From NCBI RefSeq assembly GCF_040120695.1, contig NZ_JBEEAC010000003.1:328882-392881 (forward strand): a stretch of 64,000 bases of DNA. The letters are read 5' to 3'. The translations under genes were made by a program, and so were the position numbers. The notes under the pieces were generated by a model, which was given only the letters and a program-made list of their open reading frames with translations, did not search any database and was not told the DNA's origin. Below are positions 53,287 through 61,928 of this stretch, one piece after another. Within the stretch, counting starts at the first letter, position 1. Each line of letters begins with the position of its first letter. Source of the DNA: Plantactinospora sp040120695 (GTDB lineage: Bacteria > Actinomycetota > Actinomycetes > Mycobacteriales > Micromonosporaceae).

Positions 53287-54477
53287 TCAGCGCGGGGTCG
53301 AGCGGGGAATCCCGAGCGGTGCCGTCGGCGGATCGACCAACTCGGGCGCCTGCGGCTGGCGCGGCGCCGTCTCCACCTGCGGCGGCGCCGGCAGGGCGTC
53401 GCCGGCCACGCCCAGCTCGGCGAGCTTGCGCGCGCTGACCAGCACCCGCGCCTCCAGCGAACCCACCGCCCGGTTGTACGCGGTCACCGCCCCGCCCAGC
53501 GCCCCGCCGAGCTTGCCGACGTGTTCGCCGAGGGTGCCGAGCCGGCCATACAGCTCGCGGGCCAGCGCGTGCACCGCCACCGCGTTGCGGGCCAGCGCCT
53601 CCTGCCGCCACGAGTACGCGACCGTACGCAGCAGCGCCACCAGGGTCGCCGGGGTGGCCAGTACCACGTTGCGGGCGAAGGCGTGCTCCAGCAGCGTCGG
53701 GTCGCGTTGCAGCGCCACGTCGAGGAACGGGTCGGCCGGCACGAAGAGCACCACGAACTCCGGGGACTGGTCGAACGCCGTCCAGTAGGACTTGGCGGCG
53801 AGCGCGTCGACGTGCGCCCGCAGGTGCCGGGCGTGCGCGTCCAGGTGCCGGTCCCGGCCCTGCTCGTCCCGGGCCTCCATCGCGGTCAGGTACGCGTCGA
53901 ACGGCGCCTTGGCGTCTACCACCACCGAGCGGCCGCCGTGCAGCCGGACCACCAGGTCGGGGCGTACCGTCTGGTGCTCGGTCGCCGCCGTCACCTGCTC
54001 GGAGAAGTCGCAGTGCTCCAGCATCCCGGCGGCCTCCACCACCCGGCGGAGCTGGTGCTCGCCCCAGCGGCCGCGCACCTGCGGGGCGCGCAGTGCCGCC
54101 ACGAGCTGCTTGGTCTCGGTACGCAGCTCCCCGGAGACCGAGGTCATCGCGCGAACCTGCTCGCGCAGCTCGGCGTACGCGTCGACCCGGTCGTGCTCCA
54201 GCTCGGCGACCCGCTGCTCGTAGCGGCGCAGCGTCTCGTGCAGCGGCGCCACCGCCCGGGCCACCGCCTCCTGCGACTGGGCGGTCGCCTCGTAGGAGAG
54301 CGCCCGCATCGACTGCTCCAGCCGGCCCTCGCCCTCCCGGGTCGCCCGCAGCGTCGCGTCCAGCCGGGCGATCTCGGCGGTCGACCGCGCGGTCGCGGCG
54401 AGCCAGCCGATCACCCCGCCCGCGACGAGGCAGACGATCACCACGGCCACGGTCGAGAGGTCCACCTCACAGAGCAT
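53287..54477 (-). CDS. rmuC: DNA recombination protein RmuC
   Basis: 396 aa from ATG 54477. N-terminal membrane segment (VAVVIVCLVAGGVIGWLAAT), a long coiled coil (residues 30-120), then the RmuC nuclease-like domain: RGRWGEHQLRRVVEAAGMLEHCDF, PDLVVRLHGGRSVVVDAKAPFDAYLTAM, FVPADPFLDVALQRDPTLLEHAFARNVVLATPATLVALLR and the C-terminal helices. It limits inversion between repeats in enterics. Confidence 0.92.
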   Translation of the reverse strand: MLCEVDLSTVAVVIVCLVAGGVIGWLAATARSTAEIARLDATLRATREGEGRLEQSMRALSYEATAQSQEAVARAVAPLHETLRRYEQRVAELEHDRVDAYAELREQVRAMTSVSGELRTETKQLVAALRAPQVRGRWGEHQLRRVVEAAGMLEHCDFSEQVTAATEHQTVRPDLVVRLHGGRSVVVDAKAPFDAYLTAMEARDEQGRDRHLDAHARHLRAHVDALAAKSYWTAFDQSPEFVVLFVPADPFLDVALQRDPTLLEHAFARNVVLATPATLVALLRTVAYSWRQEALARNAVAVHALARELYGRLGTLGEHVGKLGGALGGAVTAYNRAVGSLEARVLVSARKLAELGVAGDALPAPPQVETAPRQPQAPELVDPPTAPLGIPRSTPR

Positions 54478-54533
54478 GCCAGGCGCCGGGCCGCGTGGCG
54501 CGGGTACTCGCCGGTGGTGGGTACCGTGGGGTG

Positions 54534-55304
54534 ATGGGTGAGGGGATCTGGTTCCTCCTGTTGGTACTGCTGCTCGTCGGCGGGCTCCTCTGGTGGCGCC
54601 GGGAGAGCGCCGCCCGGCAGGCCCGGGAACTCGCCGACGCGCGGGCCGAGGCCGGTCGCTGGTACGAGCGGCTCGGCGGGCAGTTGATGAACCTGCACGG
54701 CACCGAACCGGCGGTCCGACAGGCGCTGGCCGACGCCGGGGAGCGGTACAACGCCGCCGGCAGCCAGCTCGAACAGGCGCGCAGCGCCCGACAGTACGAG
54801 CTGGTCCGGGAGACCGCCCTGGAGGGGCTGGCGTACGTCCGGGCGGCCCGGGTGGCGCTCGGCATCGATCCGGGGCCGGAGCTGCCGCCGCTGGCCGCCG
54901 CCCGGGGTGTCGGCGCGATCACCGTGCCCAGGGAGGTGCAGGTCCAGGGCGAGACGTTCCGGGCCGGGCCGCATCCGGGGGCGGCGACACCGTACTACTA
55001 CCCGGGCGGGCGGATGCGGGGCCGGCCGGTGCCGGCCGGCTGGTACTCGACCCCGTGGTGGAAGACCGGCCTGGCGGCCGGCGCCGGGGTGCTCGGCGGC
55101 ATGCTGATCGCCGACGCGCTCTTCTCGCCGGCCTTCGCCGACCCCGGGTACGGCCACGACGCCGGCTCTGCGGAGGGGTTCGCGGACGGCGCGGACTACG
55201 GCGACCCGGGCGGCGGCGGAGACTTCGGTGGCGGCGGGGACTTCGGTGGCGGCGATTTCGGCGGCGGTTTCGGTGGGGGAGACTTCGGTGGCGGAGATTT
55301 CTAA
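54534..55304 (+). CDS. Membrane-anchored protein with GGGDF-rich tail
   Basis: 256 aa from ATG 54534. N-terminal helix (FLLLVLLLVGGLLWW), a helical stretch (residues about 25-120), then AAGAGVLGGMLIADALF and a Gly/Asp/Phe-rich tail with repeated GGGDFGGG-type units ending at residue 256. Resembles widespread actinobacterial membrane proteins with Gly-rich C-termini of unknown role. The GGGGGAGATTTCTA end segment is repeated (55290-55320) just past the stop. Confidence 0.6.
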   Translation: MGEGIWFLLLVLLLVGGLLWWRRESAARQARELADARAEAGRWYERLGGQLMNLHGTEPAVRQALADAGERYNAAGSQLEQARSARQYELVRETALEGLAYVRAARVALGIDPGPELPPLAAARGVGAITVPREVQVQGETFRAGPHPGAATPYYYPGGRMRGRPVPAGWYSTPWWKTGLAAGAGVLGGMLIADALFSPAFADPGYGHDAGSAEGFADGADYGDPGGGGDFGGGGDFGGGDFGGGFGGGDFGGGDF

Positions 55305-55432
55305 CGGGGGAGATTTCTAGCGGTACGCTCCGGTTGTCCCGGCGGTCGTTCCGGCCGTCGGGCTAGCTGCCCGGCGAATGGTAGGGCTGACGGGATGGTC
55401 CTCGCCAGCGTCGGTTGGCAGAGTCGTCGACT

Positions 55433-56095
55433 GTGAGCGTCGACGTGGAAACCGTGGAGACCGTGGGGAGGCGCCGGCTGGTGATTGCCGGACGCTGGCT
55501 GACCAGCCTGGCCGTGGCGGGACTCGGGGTCGTGGCCGTGACCGTGACCGCGCAGTCGATCGACCGGTTCCACTGGTGGGCCGGCTTCGTGCTGGTACCC
55601 GGGGCCCTGATCGCCGCCTCCGGCGGGCCGCTGCTGACCCGTGGCGGCGGGCGCGCGTTCGTCGGATACCTGCTCGCCTGCGTCGGTGGACTGGTCTTCG
55701 CGGTCGGCACGATGTTGATGCTCGGGGTGATGGGACGCGGCTGGCCGGTCATGATCACCCTGCCGGCGCTGGCCATCGTCGGTACCTACCTGTGGCGGTC
55801 GCCGGACCCGCTGCCCCGGGCCTTCCATCGCACCGTCGCGCTGCTGGGGCTGAACGCCGCCGCGCTCGGGGTGACCTTCCTGCTGCTGGTCAACGACGTA
55901 GTGGACTTCGGCTCGGCCGGCTGGTGGGGCGCCTTCATGATGGTCGGCAGTGTGATCATCCTTGCCAACGGGCTGGAACTGCTCCGGCACCGGATCAGGT
56001 ACCGGGCCCAGGCCGTCACCCTGGCCGTCGGCCCGGCGGTGATCGCCTTCCTGCTGGGGCTGCGCTTCCTGCGCGACTGGCCGTTCCAGTTCTGA
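55433..56095 (+). CDS. Polytopic membrane protein
   Basis: 220 aa from GTG 55433 (TTG 55415 could also start it). Seven or so hydrophobic segments such as FVGYLLACVGGLVFAVGTML and WWGAFMMVGSVIILANGLELL. No family recognised. Converges on the two-component system genes. Confidence 0.65.
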   Translation: MSVDVETVETVGRRRLVIAGRWLTSLAVAGLGVVAVTVTAQSIDRFHWWAGFVLVPGALIAASGGPLLTRGGGRAFVGYLLACVGGLVFAVGTMLMLGVMGRGWPVMITLPALAIVGTYLWRSPDPLPRAFHRTVALLGLNAAALGVTFLLLVNDVVDFGSAGWWGAFMMVGSVIILANGLELLRHRIRYRAQAVTLAVGPAVIAFLLGLRFLRDWPFQF

Positions 56096-56170
56096 GCGCG
56101 CGGCCCACAGCCCGCTCAGTTCAGGCGCGGCGGGCCGGGCAACTGTACACCCGTCGACCGAGGCTACTGC

Positions 56171-56848
56171 TCACATCTGGTCACCCGGGCGTACGATGCC
56201 CGCCTCGTATGCGAAGACCACTACCTGGACCCGGTCCCGCAGGCCGAGCTTGCCGAGGATCCGGCCGACATGGGTCTTCACGGTCGCCTCGGAGACGGTG
56301 AGCAGCCCGGCGATCTCGGCGTTGGACCGGCCCCGGGCCACCTCCGCAAGTACTTCCCGTTCCCGGTCGGTCAACCGGTGCAGCCGCTCGTCGACCGGGG
56401 ACCGGCCGGTCGACGGGTCCGGCAGGTGCGAGGCGAAGGCGTCGATCAGCCGCCGGGTCACGTTCGGCGCCACCACCGCGTCGCCGGCCGCCACCGCGCG
56501 GATCCCGGTGAGCAAGTCCGGCGGGGGTACGTCCTTGAGCAGGAACCCGCTCGCCCCGGCCCGCAGCGCGGCGAAGACGTACTCGTCGAGGTTGAACGTG
56601 GTGAGCACGAGGATCCGGGCCGCTTCGCCGGACCCGACGATCCGCCGGGTCGCCTCGATGCCGTCCAGGATCGGCATCCGGACGTCCATCAGCACCACGT
56701 CCGGGCGGAGCGTACGGGTCATCGAGACGCCCTGCGCACCGTCACCGGCCTCGCCGACCACCACCAGGTCGGGCTGGCTCTCCAGCACCATCCGGAAGCC
56801 CAGCCGGAGCAGCGGCTGGTCGTCGACGAGCAGGACCCTGATGGTCAC
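56171..56848 (-). CDS. NarL/LuxR-type response regulator
   Basis: 225 aa from GTG 56848 (GGGGAG site). Receiver: RVLLVDDQPLLRLG, phospho-acceptor D in LRPDVVLMDVRMPILDG, and TTFNLDEYVFAALRAGASGFLLKD. C-terminal HTH: LTDREREVLAEVARGRSNAEIAGLLTVSEATVKTHVGRILGKLGLRDRVQVV. It pairs with the histidine kinase upstream in the operon. It most likely controls the ABC transporter genes 58148-59820, with which it is co-oriented. Confidence 0.93.
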   Translation of the reverse strand: MTIRVLLVDDQPLLRLGFRMVLESQPDLVVVGEAGDGAQGVSMTRTLRPDVVLMDVRMPILDGIEATRRIVGSGEAARILVLTTFNLDEYVFAALRAGASGFLLKDVPPPDLLTGIRAVAAGDAVVAPNVTRRLIDAFASHLPDPSTGRSPVDERLHRLTDREREVLAEVARGRSNAEIAGLLTVSEATVKTHVGRILGKLGLRDRVQVVVFAYEAGIVRPGDQM

Positions 56849-56909
56849 GCCAACTCCCCATCCCGACCGGTCACCCCGGGACCACTCTCGACCACCCTCG
56901 ACCACGCCG

Positions 56910-58142
56910 TCACGCCGTCTCCTCGTCGTCGAGCCGCACCCGGGCCCGTACCCGCCAGCCGGGGCCGTCGGGGCGGGGCCCGGCCTCGACCTTGCCGCCG
57001 TACGCGGCGGCTCGCTCGATCATCCCAGCCAGCCCGTGCCCACCGGGCGACGCCGGTGCGGCGGTACGGCCGGCACCGTCGTCGAGGATCTCCAGGTGGA
57101 GGCCGTCCGGCCGGAGGTAGAGCCGGATCCGCACCTCGGCGGCCGGGCCGGCATGCTTGAGGGTGTTGGTGAGCGCCTCCTGGACGATCCGGTAGACGGC
57201 GAGCCCGGCGCCCGGACCGCTGATCAGCGGTGTGTCCTGCACGGTCAGCCGGACCCGTAGCCCGGCGGTGCGGACCTGTGCCACCAGCGTGTCCAGGTCG
57301 TCGAGGCCCGGCTGTGGTGCCCGGCCGACCGCCTCGTCGCGGAGCAGGCCGAGCAGCCGGCGCATCTCGCCGAGCGCCTGCCGCCCGGTCGCCGACACCT
57401 GGGCCATGGTCTCGGCAGCCCGCTCCGGCGCGGTGCCGGCGGCGTAGCTGGCGCCGTCGGCCAGCGCCACCATCACGGCGAGGTTGTGCGCCACGATGTC
57501 GTGCAGGTCCCGGGCGATCCGGGCCCGTTCGGCGGCGACGGCGAGTCGGGCCCGCTGGTCGCGTTCCCGCTCCAGCCGGCGGGCCCGCTCCGCCAACTCG
57601 GCCAGGTACGCCTGTCGGAAGCGCACCGTCACCCCGAGCAGCACGGTCGCGGCGAGGCCGAAGGTGATGAAGCCGAACGAGGTCCAGTTCGGTTCGCCCG
57701 GCAGGAGGAGGATGATCGCCGGCCCTTCGGTCGCCGCGACGATCGGCCAGACGTGGCGCTGTGGGCGGTACCGGGCGACGGTGTAGATCGCCACCGCGAC
57801 GACAAGCTCCGGGTGGATCCCGTCGACCCGGATGCCTACGAAGAGCGTCGATACGATCGCCAGGCCGTACACCGCCCAGCAGGTCAGGACCGGGGCCCGT
57901 CGGCGCCAGACCAGCGGGGCGTGCACGGCGACGAACCACAGCCAGACGGCGACGCCGGTGCCGGCCAGCGCCACCGGGCCGCTGGCCAGCCCGATCAGTA
58001 CGACCAGACCCGCGTCGACCCACCGGGGATTCCGCCGGAGCAGGCTGCGTGCCCGGCGCGCGACCGCCGGAATCACCGGTCCGTCAGCCGACGCGGTGTC
58101 GGGCGCTGGGGTCGTCCCTCCAGCCGGCGCGGTGTCGGGCAC
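56910..58142 (-). CDS. Membrane sensor histidine kinase
   Basis: About 410 aa from GTG 58142 (GGACGGA site). N-terminal membrane domain with several helices (WVDAGLVVLIGLASGPVALAG to GFITFGLAATVLLG), a short coiled coil (residues about 190-220), then the HisKA_3 dimerisation helix with the phospho-His in RIARDLHDIVAHNLAVMVALADGAS and a HATPase domain (IVQEALTNTLKHAG, LEILDDGAG, GHGLAGMIERAAAYGGKVEAGP). DesK/NarX-type partner of the response regulator downstream. Confidence 0.9.
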   Translation of the reverse strand: MPDTAPAGGTTPAPDTASADGPVIPAVARRARSLLRRNPRWVDAGLVVLIGLASGPVALAGTGVAVWLWFVAVHAPLVWRRRAPVLTCWAVYGLAIVSTLFVGIRVDGIHPELVVAVAIYTVARYRPQRHVWPIVAATEGPAIILLLPGEPNWTSFGFITFGLAATVLLGVTVRFRQAYLAELAERARRLERERDQRARLAVAAERARIARDLHDIVAHNLAVMVALADGASYAAGTAPERAAETMAQVSATGRQALGEMRRLLGLLRDEAVGRAPQPGLDDLDTLVAQVRTAGLRVRLTVQDTPLISGPGAGLAVYRIVQEALTNTLKHAGPAAEVRIRLYLRPDGLHLEILDDGAGRTAAPASPGGHGLAGMIERAAAYGGKVEAGPRPDGPGWRVRARVRLDDEETA

Positions 58143-58147
58143 CGGAG

Positions 58148-58930
58148 CTATCCGTCCCGGCGGCGCAGCACGGCGACCCCGCCGAGCAGCAGCAGACCGG
58201 CCCAGCCGACCAGCACCGCGGCGGCGGGGCCGGGGGACAGGGTGTCGAACGGGCCGCCGGCACCGTCCAGGGCGTACATCGCCTGGCCGGCGAGGGTCGG
58301 TACGTATTTCAGCACCGCCTCCTCCCGCTCGCCGGGCAGCACCGGCCCGAGCAGTGCCGGTACGACCATCAGCAGCACCACCAGCGCGGTGATCGCCCCG
58401 GCGGTGTGCCGCAGCATCGCACCGATGCCGAGCCCGAGCAGCCCTATCAGGGCCGCAGATCCGGCCGCTCCGACGATCGCACCCGGCACCCCGGAATCGC
58501 CGAGACCGGCACCGTCCGGTCCGAGCGCTGCCTGGCAGACCAGGAACGCGGCGAGGCAGCCGACCGTCAGCACCGGTACGGTCACCCCGGTCAGGGCGAC
58601 CGCCTTGGCGGCGAGCACCGGCCAGCGCCGGGGTACGGCGCTCAGGGTGGCCCGGATCGTGCCACTGCCGTATTCGCCGGTGATCTGGAGTACCCCGAGA
58701 ATGCCGATCACCAGCATCAGGAAGTCCATCGGCAGGAACGCCGTCCCGACCGCGTCCGCCGTGGTCGGGGCCGGGTCGCCGGACTGCACCGAGCGGCGTA
58801 CGCCGTAGCCGATCGCGCCGGCCAGTCCCACCGCGAGCAGCAGTACCGTACCCAGGGTCAGCCAGGTGGAGCGGAGTGAGTGGAGCTTCGTCCACTCCGA
58901 CCGGACCACCCGGGCGAACGTGATCCTCAC
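58148..58930 (-). CDS. ABC transporter permease, ABC-2 like
   Basis: 260 aa from GTG 58930 (4-bp GTGA overlap with the ATPase stop). Opens with FARVVRSEWTKLHSLRSTWLTLGTVLLLAVG, the typical start of ABC-2 membrane proteins, and holds six helices, including MLVIGILGVLQITGEYGSGTIRATL and ALLVGWAG-type near the C-terminus. Partner of the ATPase encoded upstream; probably exports a peptide or drug and is regulated by the adjacent two-component system (a bacitracin-like module). Confidence 0.88.
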   Translation of the reverse strand: MRITFARVVRSEWTKLHSLRSTWLTLGTVLLLAVGLAGAIGYGVRRSVQSGDPAPTTADAVGTAFLPMDFLMLVIGILGVLQITGEYGSGTIRATLSAVPRRWPVLAAKAVALTGVTVPVLTVGCLAAFLVCQAALGPDGAGLGDSGVPGAIVGAAGSAALIGLLGLGIGAMLRHTAGAITALVVLLMVVPALLGPVLPGEREEAVLKYVPTLAGQAMYALDGAGGPFDTLSPGPAAAVLVGWAGLLLLGGVAVLRRRDG

Positions 58931-59820
58931 CGGTACTCCACCGCCTCCCGGGTCAACTCCATGTACGCCTCCTCCAGCGACGCCCGTCGCGGCGTCAACT
59001 CGTGTATGGCGAGCCCGCCTGCCAGAGCCAGATCCCCGATCCGTTCGACGCCCAGCCCGGCGGCATGGAACACGCCCGGCCCGACCGGGCTCAGCGCGGC
59101 ACCATGCGCGGTGAGCAGGTCCCCCAGCTCGGTGGCGTGCGGCGAACGCACCAGCACGCTGCCGACGGCGACCCGGGCGATCAGTTCCGCAACCGTGGTG
59201 TCGGCGAGCAGCCGCCCCCGGCCGATGACCACCAGGTGTTCGGCGGTCACCGCCATCTCGCTCATCAGGTGGCTGGAGACCAGCACGGTACGTCCCTCGG
59301 CGGCCAGCCCCTTGAGCAGGTTGCGTAACCAGAGCACCCCGTCCGGGTCGAGCCCGTTGACCGGCTCGTCCAGGATCACCACCGCCGGGTCACCGAGCAG
59401 TGCGGCGGCGATCCCGAGCCGCTGGCCCATCCCGAGGGAGAAGCCGCCGGCCCGGCGGTCGGCCACGGCGGTCAGCCCGACGGTTTCCAGCACCTCGTCG
59501 ACGCGTCGCCGGCCGATCCCGTGTGTCTGGGCCAGCGCCAGCAGGTGGCTGCGGGCACTCCGCCCGCGATGCGCCGCCGCGTCGAGGAGTGTACCGACCT
59601 GGCAAAGCGGCGCCGGGTGGTCGCGGTAGGGGCGGCCGGCCACCGTCACCGTGCCGGCGGTCGGCCGATCCAGCCCCACGATCATTCGCATGGTGGTGGA
59701 CTTGCCGGCCCCGTTCGGCCCGAGGAACCCGGTGACCTGGCCGGGTGTGACCGAGAAGGACAGTTCGTCGACGGCGAGGGTGCCGCCGTAGCGCTTGGTC
59801 AGCGCCTGTACCTCAATCAT
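58927..59820 (-). CDS. ABC transporter ATP-binding protein
   Basis: 297 aa from ATG 59820. Walker A GPNGAGKSTT, signature LGMGQRLGIAAALL, Walker B VVILDEPVNGLDPDG and the H-loop SSHL are present. The signature SLGMGQR replaces SGGQ, common in this ABC-2 exporter subfamily. C-terminal extension ends RRASLEEAYMELTREAVEYR. Confidence 0.92.
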   Translation of the reverse strand: MIEVQALTKRYGGTLAVDELSFSVTPGQVTGFLGPNGAGKSTTMRMIVGLDRPTAGTVTVAGRPYRDHPAPLCQVGTLLDAAAHRGRSARSHLLALAQTHGIGRRRVDEVLETVGLTAVADRRAGGFSLGMGQRLGIAAALLGDPAVVILDEPVNGLDPDGVLWLRNLLKGLAAEGRTVLVSSHLMSEMAVTAEHLVVIGRGRLLADTTVAELIARVAVGSVLVRSPHATELGDLLTAHGAALSPVGPGVFHAAGLGVERIGDLALAGGLAIHELTPRRASLEEAYMELTREAVEYR

Positions 59821-59915
59821 GGCTCCGACGCTAGGCGCGGCCGGACCGTCCGCCGACCGCCGGAAGGCTGGTCGTCGACGTCCCGGCCGTACGCCTGAGG
59901 TCGTACGCCGTGCCG

Positions 59916-61778
59916 CTAGCGGCGGAGCCGCCAGGTGAGGCCGTGGCCGTACGGGTAGCGGAGCGTCGTCGGGTCGGCCGGGTCCGGGACGCTGACCGGG
60001 AGCTTGCCGCGCGGCGCGACCTCGCCGACGAGTACCCGGGTCAGCGCATCCATCGACGCCTTCGTGTAGCCGAACGTGACCAGCTGGGTCGGTACGTCGT
60101 CGAAGTGCCCGACGTCGTACGCGTCCCGCACCGCGACGACCACCACCGGCCGGCCGGTGGCGGCGAGCGCGTGCACCAGCTTCTGCTGCCGGGCGTTCGG
60201 GTCGGTGACCGTGGTGTCGAAGGACTTCTGGGTCAGCACGACCGTCAGGTCGTTGGCCTGGGCCGCCGCCACCGCCTCGGCGATCTTCGCGTCGTTGGGC
60301 AGCCCGGTCGGCAGTGTGGTGGTCCGGTTGCCCCGGGCGGCCAGCCCGGCGGCGAGGGTGCCGACGTTGTCGAATGCGCCGGAGTTCCAGCCGGTGACCA
60401 GCACCGACCGGTCGGCCCTCGGCAGCGGCAGCAGCCTCGCGTCGTTGCGTACCACGGTCACGGTCCGGTCGGTGATCTTCCGCAGTTCGGCCTGATGGGC
60501 GGGCTGCCCGACCACCCGCTCGGCGGCGGCCGGATCGACCGACGGCACTCCGTCGAGTACGCCCCGGCGCTGCTTGAGGGTGAGGATCCGGCGTACCGAC
60601 TGGTCGATCCGGGCCTCGGTGAGTTCGCCGGAGGCGACGGCGGCCAGTACCGAGTTCACGGCCAGGTCGAGGCTCGGGGGCATCAGCAGCAGGTCGGCGC
60701 CGGCCTTGAGGGCGAGTACCGGGACGCGGTCGTCGCCGTACTTCTGCCGTACTCCGGCCATGCCGAGCGAGTCGGTCACCACCACGCCGCGGAACCCGAG
60801 CTGGCCCCGGAGCAGCCCGGTGAGGATCGGCGCGGATAGCGTGGCCGGATCGCCGGAGTCGTCCAGCGACGGTACGACGATGTGCGCCGTCATGATCGTG
60901 TCGACTCCGGCCGCGACGGCGGCCCGGAACGGCGGTGCGTCCAGCCGTTGCCACTCGGCCCGGCTGTGGTGGATCACCGGCAGGTCGGTGTGGCTGTCGT
61001 CCCGGGTGTCGCCGTGCCCGGGGAAGTGCTTTGCGGCCACGCTGACCCCGGCACCGGACTGGAAGCCGACCACCTGGGCGGCGGTCATCCCGGCCACCAG
61101 CAGCGGGTCGGAGCCGAAGGAGCGTACCCCGATCACCGGGTTGGCCGGGTTGACGTTGACGTCGGCCGTCGGCGCCCAGGCCTGACCGATGCCGACCGCC
61201 CGCAGTTCCCGCCCGGTGATCCTGGCCGCGGTGTACGCGTCGACCAGGCTGCGTCCGGCGCCGAGCGCCATGTTCCCGGGGAAGAGGGTGGCCGGCGCCG
61301 GCAGCCGCTGCACGATGCCGTGCTCCTGGTCGGTGGAGATGAGCAGCGGAATCCTGGAGCCGCTGGCGGCGGCGCTCGCCTGGAGCCCGTTGGAGAGCGT
61401 GGCGATCTGCCGGGGCGAGTCGAGGTTGTGTGACCAGGTGAAGTAGATGACCCCGCCGAGGTGGTACTTCGCCACCACCTCGGCACCGGTGTCCACTCCG
61501 TACGCCTGCCGGTTGGCGGCGGCGTCGGCCGCGCTCGGCGCGGTGGCGGAGCCGCCGTAGACGTAGGTGGCAAAGAGCTGGCCGACCTTCTCCGGCAGGC
61601 TCATCCGGCCGATCAGCCGGTCCACCGGGGATCGCCCGGCAGTCTGGCCGGGGGATGCGGCAGTCTGGCCGGGGGATGCGGCAGTCTGGCCGGGGGATGC
61701 GGCCTGGGCGGGCGGGCTGGCGCCGCCGGCGGCGAGCAGCGCGATCGTGACGGTTGACGCCAGTAGCCGGCTCCGCAT
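59916..61778 (-). CDS. nagZ: Beta-N-acetylhexosaminidase, GH3 (NagZ-like), secreted
   Basis: 620 aa from ATG 61778 (GGAGGT site; GTG 61781 too close). Signal peptide, then three ASPGQTA repeats, then the GH3 domain: LISTDQEHGIVQR, KHFPGHGDTRDDSHTDLP (the NagZ histidine-containing loop), VVTDSLGMAGV with the nucleophile Asp, and a C-terminal extra domain (VLVTGWNSGAF ... PYGHGLTWRL). It releases N-acetylglucosamine from muropeptides. Divergent from an AmiE-like serine hydrolase, forming a recycling pair. Confidence 0.9.
   Translation of the reverse strand: MRSRLLASTVTIALLAAGGASPPAQAASPGQTAASPGQTAASPGQTAGRSPVDRLIGRMSLPEKVGQLFATYVYGGSATAPSAADAAANRQAYGVDTGAEVVAKYHLGGVIYFTWSHNLDSPRQIATLSNGLQASAAASGSRIPLLISTDQEHGIVQRLPAPATLFPGNMALGAGRSLVDAYTAARITGRELRAVGIGQAWAPTADVNVNPANPVIGVRSFGSDPLLVAGMTAAQVVGFQSGAGVSVAAKHFPGHGDTRDDSHTDLPVIHHSRAEWQRLDAPPFRAAVAAGVDTIMTAHIVVPSLDDSGDPATLSAPILTGLLRGQLGFRGVVVTDSLGMAGVRQKYGDDRVPVLALKAGADLLLMPPSLDLAVNSVLAAVASGELTEARIDQSVRRILTLKQRRGVLDGVPSVDPAAAERVVGQPAHQAELRKITDRTVTVVRNDARLLPLPRADRSVLVTGWNSGAFDNVGTLAAGLAARGNRTTTLPTGLPNDAKIAEAVAAAQANDLTVVLTQKSFDTTVTDPNARQQKLVHALAATGRPVVVVAVRDAYDVGHFDDVPTQLVTFGYTKASMDALTRVLVGEVAPRGKLPVSVPDPADPTTLRYPYGHGLTWRLRR
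61639..61701 (-). repeat. 21-bp tandem repeat, 3 copies, in NagZ
   Basis: Perfect copies at 61639-61659, 61660-61680 and 61681-61701, each GCAGTCTGGCCGGGGG plus ATGCG on the + strand, encoding ASPGQTA in NagZ just after its signal peptide. Confidence 0.9.
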
Positions 61779-61863
61779 CACACCTCCAGGTGATACATCC
61801 GACTCTATAAATTAGTTGGCTCGGCGGCAGCGGGCAAGAACCTTCCCTGTTATTGCCAAGAGC

Positions 61864-61876
61864 GAAGGAAACCTTC
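61864..61876. promoter_or_regulatory. Palindrome in the nagZ/AmiE-like divergent region
   Basis: GAAGGAAACCTTC: arms GAAGG/CCTTC about AAA. It lies in the 150-bp region between the divergent starts, which also carries AACCTTCCC (61841-61849). Suits a MurR/RpiR-type regulator of muropeptide recycling (motif similarity only). Confidence 0.5.
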
Positions 61877-61928
61877 ATTCTGGTCGTGCCTGACGAGATC
61901 GGTCGATGACTGACACGGAGGTGTGGCG

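Noticed and set aside
58927..61878. A 983-codon open frame that covers the ABC ATPase and reaches through the region antisense/out of frame to nagZ
   Set aside because: The real ATPase starts at ATG 59820 with a normal N-terminus; upstream sequence in this frame is Arg/Pro/Gly-rich shadow of nagZ.
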